From CAZPCZ01 sp964585225 (GTDB lineage: Bacteria > Patescibacteriota > Patescibacteriia > JACPHY01): a stretch of DNA of 17,698 nt. The stretch lies in NCBI GenBank assembly GCA_964585225.1, contig CAZPCZ010000025.1, positions 1-17,698 of the forward strand, in the 5' to 3' direction. Within the stretch, counting starts at the first letter, position 1; each line of letters begins with the position of its first letter. The position numbers were made by a program, and so were the translations under genes. Shown here piece by piece: positions 17,452-17,698 of the stretch. Below the pieces are notes generated by a model. That model was not told the DNA's origin. It did not search any database and saw only the letters and a program-made list of their open reading frames with translations.

Positions 17452-17670
17452 ATGCCGCCCACTCTGAACGTCCTCCTCGGAGGTTTCCTCCAGCTCCTAC
17501 TCCTCATCAATGTGCTGTCGACGCTCATCGTGATGCCCTCCGCCTCGCTCGTCGCAGCGCTTGGAGCCCACACGGGGAACCTACGCGCATTCGGGCTCGG
17601 CTTCACCGTCGCGTTCGCGCAGGCCATGTCCCTGCTGCTTCCCGCAATGCACATGCACGCGCACCGCTAG
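17452..17670 (+). CDS. Small two-helix membrane protein with His/Met tail (72 aa)
   Basis: 72 aa from ATG 17452, with AAAGGAG 7 nt upstream. Helix 1 at about 7-28 (VLLGGFLQLLLLINVLSTLIV) and helix 2 at about 45-66 (FGLGFTVAFAQAMSLLLPAM). The C-terminus MHMHAHR concentrates His and Met, which could bind a soft metal, but this is a guess from composition. No family recognised. Followed at once by a small hairpin (17670-17683). Confidence 0.72.
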   Translation: MPPTLNVLLGGFLQLLLLINVLSTLIVMPSASLVAALGAHTGNLRAFGLGFTVAFAQAMSLLLPAMHMHAHR

Positions 17671-17683
17671 CCACGCTCGTGGC
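17670..17683 (+). terminator. Small hairpin after the 72-aa gene
   Basis: GCCACG-CT-CGTGGC overlaps the stop codon's last base. CTCCTCCGT follows, so it is a weak terminator candidate; the window ends 15 bp later. Confidence 0.3.
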
Positions 17684-17698
17684 CTCCTCCGTGCAGCT

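Noticed and set aside
16457..17670. Toxin-antitoxin or holin modules
   Set aside because: Gene pairs are small, but both members of each are membrane proteins with no antitoxin-like DNA-binding partner, and no phage genes are near.
1..17698. Alternative genetic code with UGA read as Gly
   Set aside because: UGA ends many well-defined genes at the expected length, such as tpiA, rpmG, dnaB, recR and the M16 peptidase gene.

Overview
The window looks like a chromosomal piece of a high-GC Candidate Phyla Radiation bacterium (Patescibacteria, probably Parcubacteria-like); this assignment is an inference. It rests on very short spacers made of short-word repeats, a half-size MFS protein, a DUF5679 zinc ribbon, membrane-anchored orphan proteins, and many starts with no Shine-Dalgarno (SD) site. 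UGA is used as an ordinary stop (tpiA, rpmG, dnaB, the M16 peptidase), so the recoded (UGA = Gly) lineages are unlikely. A run of exactly 100 N (6426-6525) shows this is a draft scaffold.

Layout. 1-4143, all minus strand: a HAD phosphatase cut by the window edge, a membrane-anchored glycoside-hydrolase-like protein, an EamA permease and a GT-B glycosyltransferase-like protein. 4187-4945: a divergent ZIP metal transporter. 5082-6787, minus: a translation block with tRNA-Thr(GGU), tRNA-Tyr(GUA), the gap, tRNA-Thr(UGU), rpmG, a half MFS, a DUF5679 zinc ribbon, a degenerate tRNA-Trp 5' half and an intact tRNA-Trp. 6795-9579, minus: an overlapping M16 peptidase - tpiA - TPR operon running into the tRNAs. 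9657-10532: folD, convergent with an amino-acid permease across a shared bidirectional terminator. 11800-13823: dnaB-recR with an ATGA overlap. 13904-14857, minus: rplU and a DUF192 protein. 15328-16380, minus: a MraY/WecA-type phosphoglycosyl transferase. 14949-17670, plus: five small genes of unknown function, four of them predicted two-helix membrane proteins.

The most unusual part is the right end. The small plus-strand genes have textbook promoters (TTGACN, 17-bp spacer, TANNNT), strong AGGAGG-type SD sites, and large palindromes at or beside the promoters. Most housekeeping genes here have neither a recognisable -35 box nor an SD. One promoter spacer is exactly a 17-bp palindrome shared with the divergent MraY-like gene. 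A perfect 40-bp palindrome abuts another promoter, and a long nested inverted-repeat region (15184-15310) could be a structured RNA. The second unusual part is the tRNA block: a 60-bp tandem repeat has captured the last 17 nt of tRNA-Tyr and the assembly breaks inside it, and there is a partial tRNA-Trp duplicate.

No CRISPR array, insertion sequence, integrase or prophage gene was seen. No stretch over 300 bases lacks a gene or described element.
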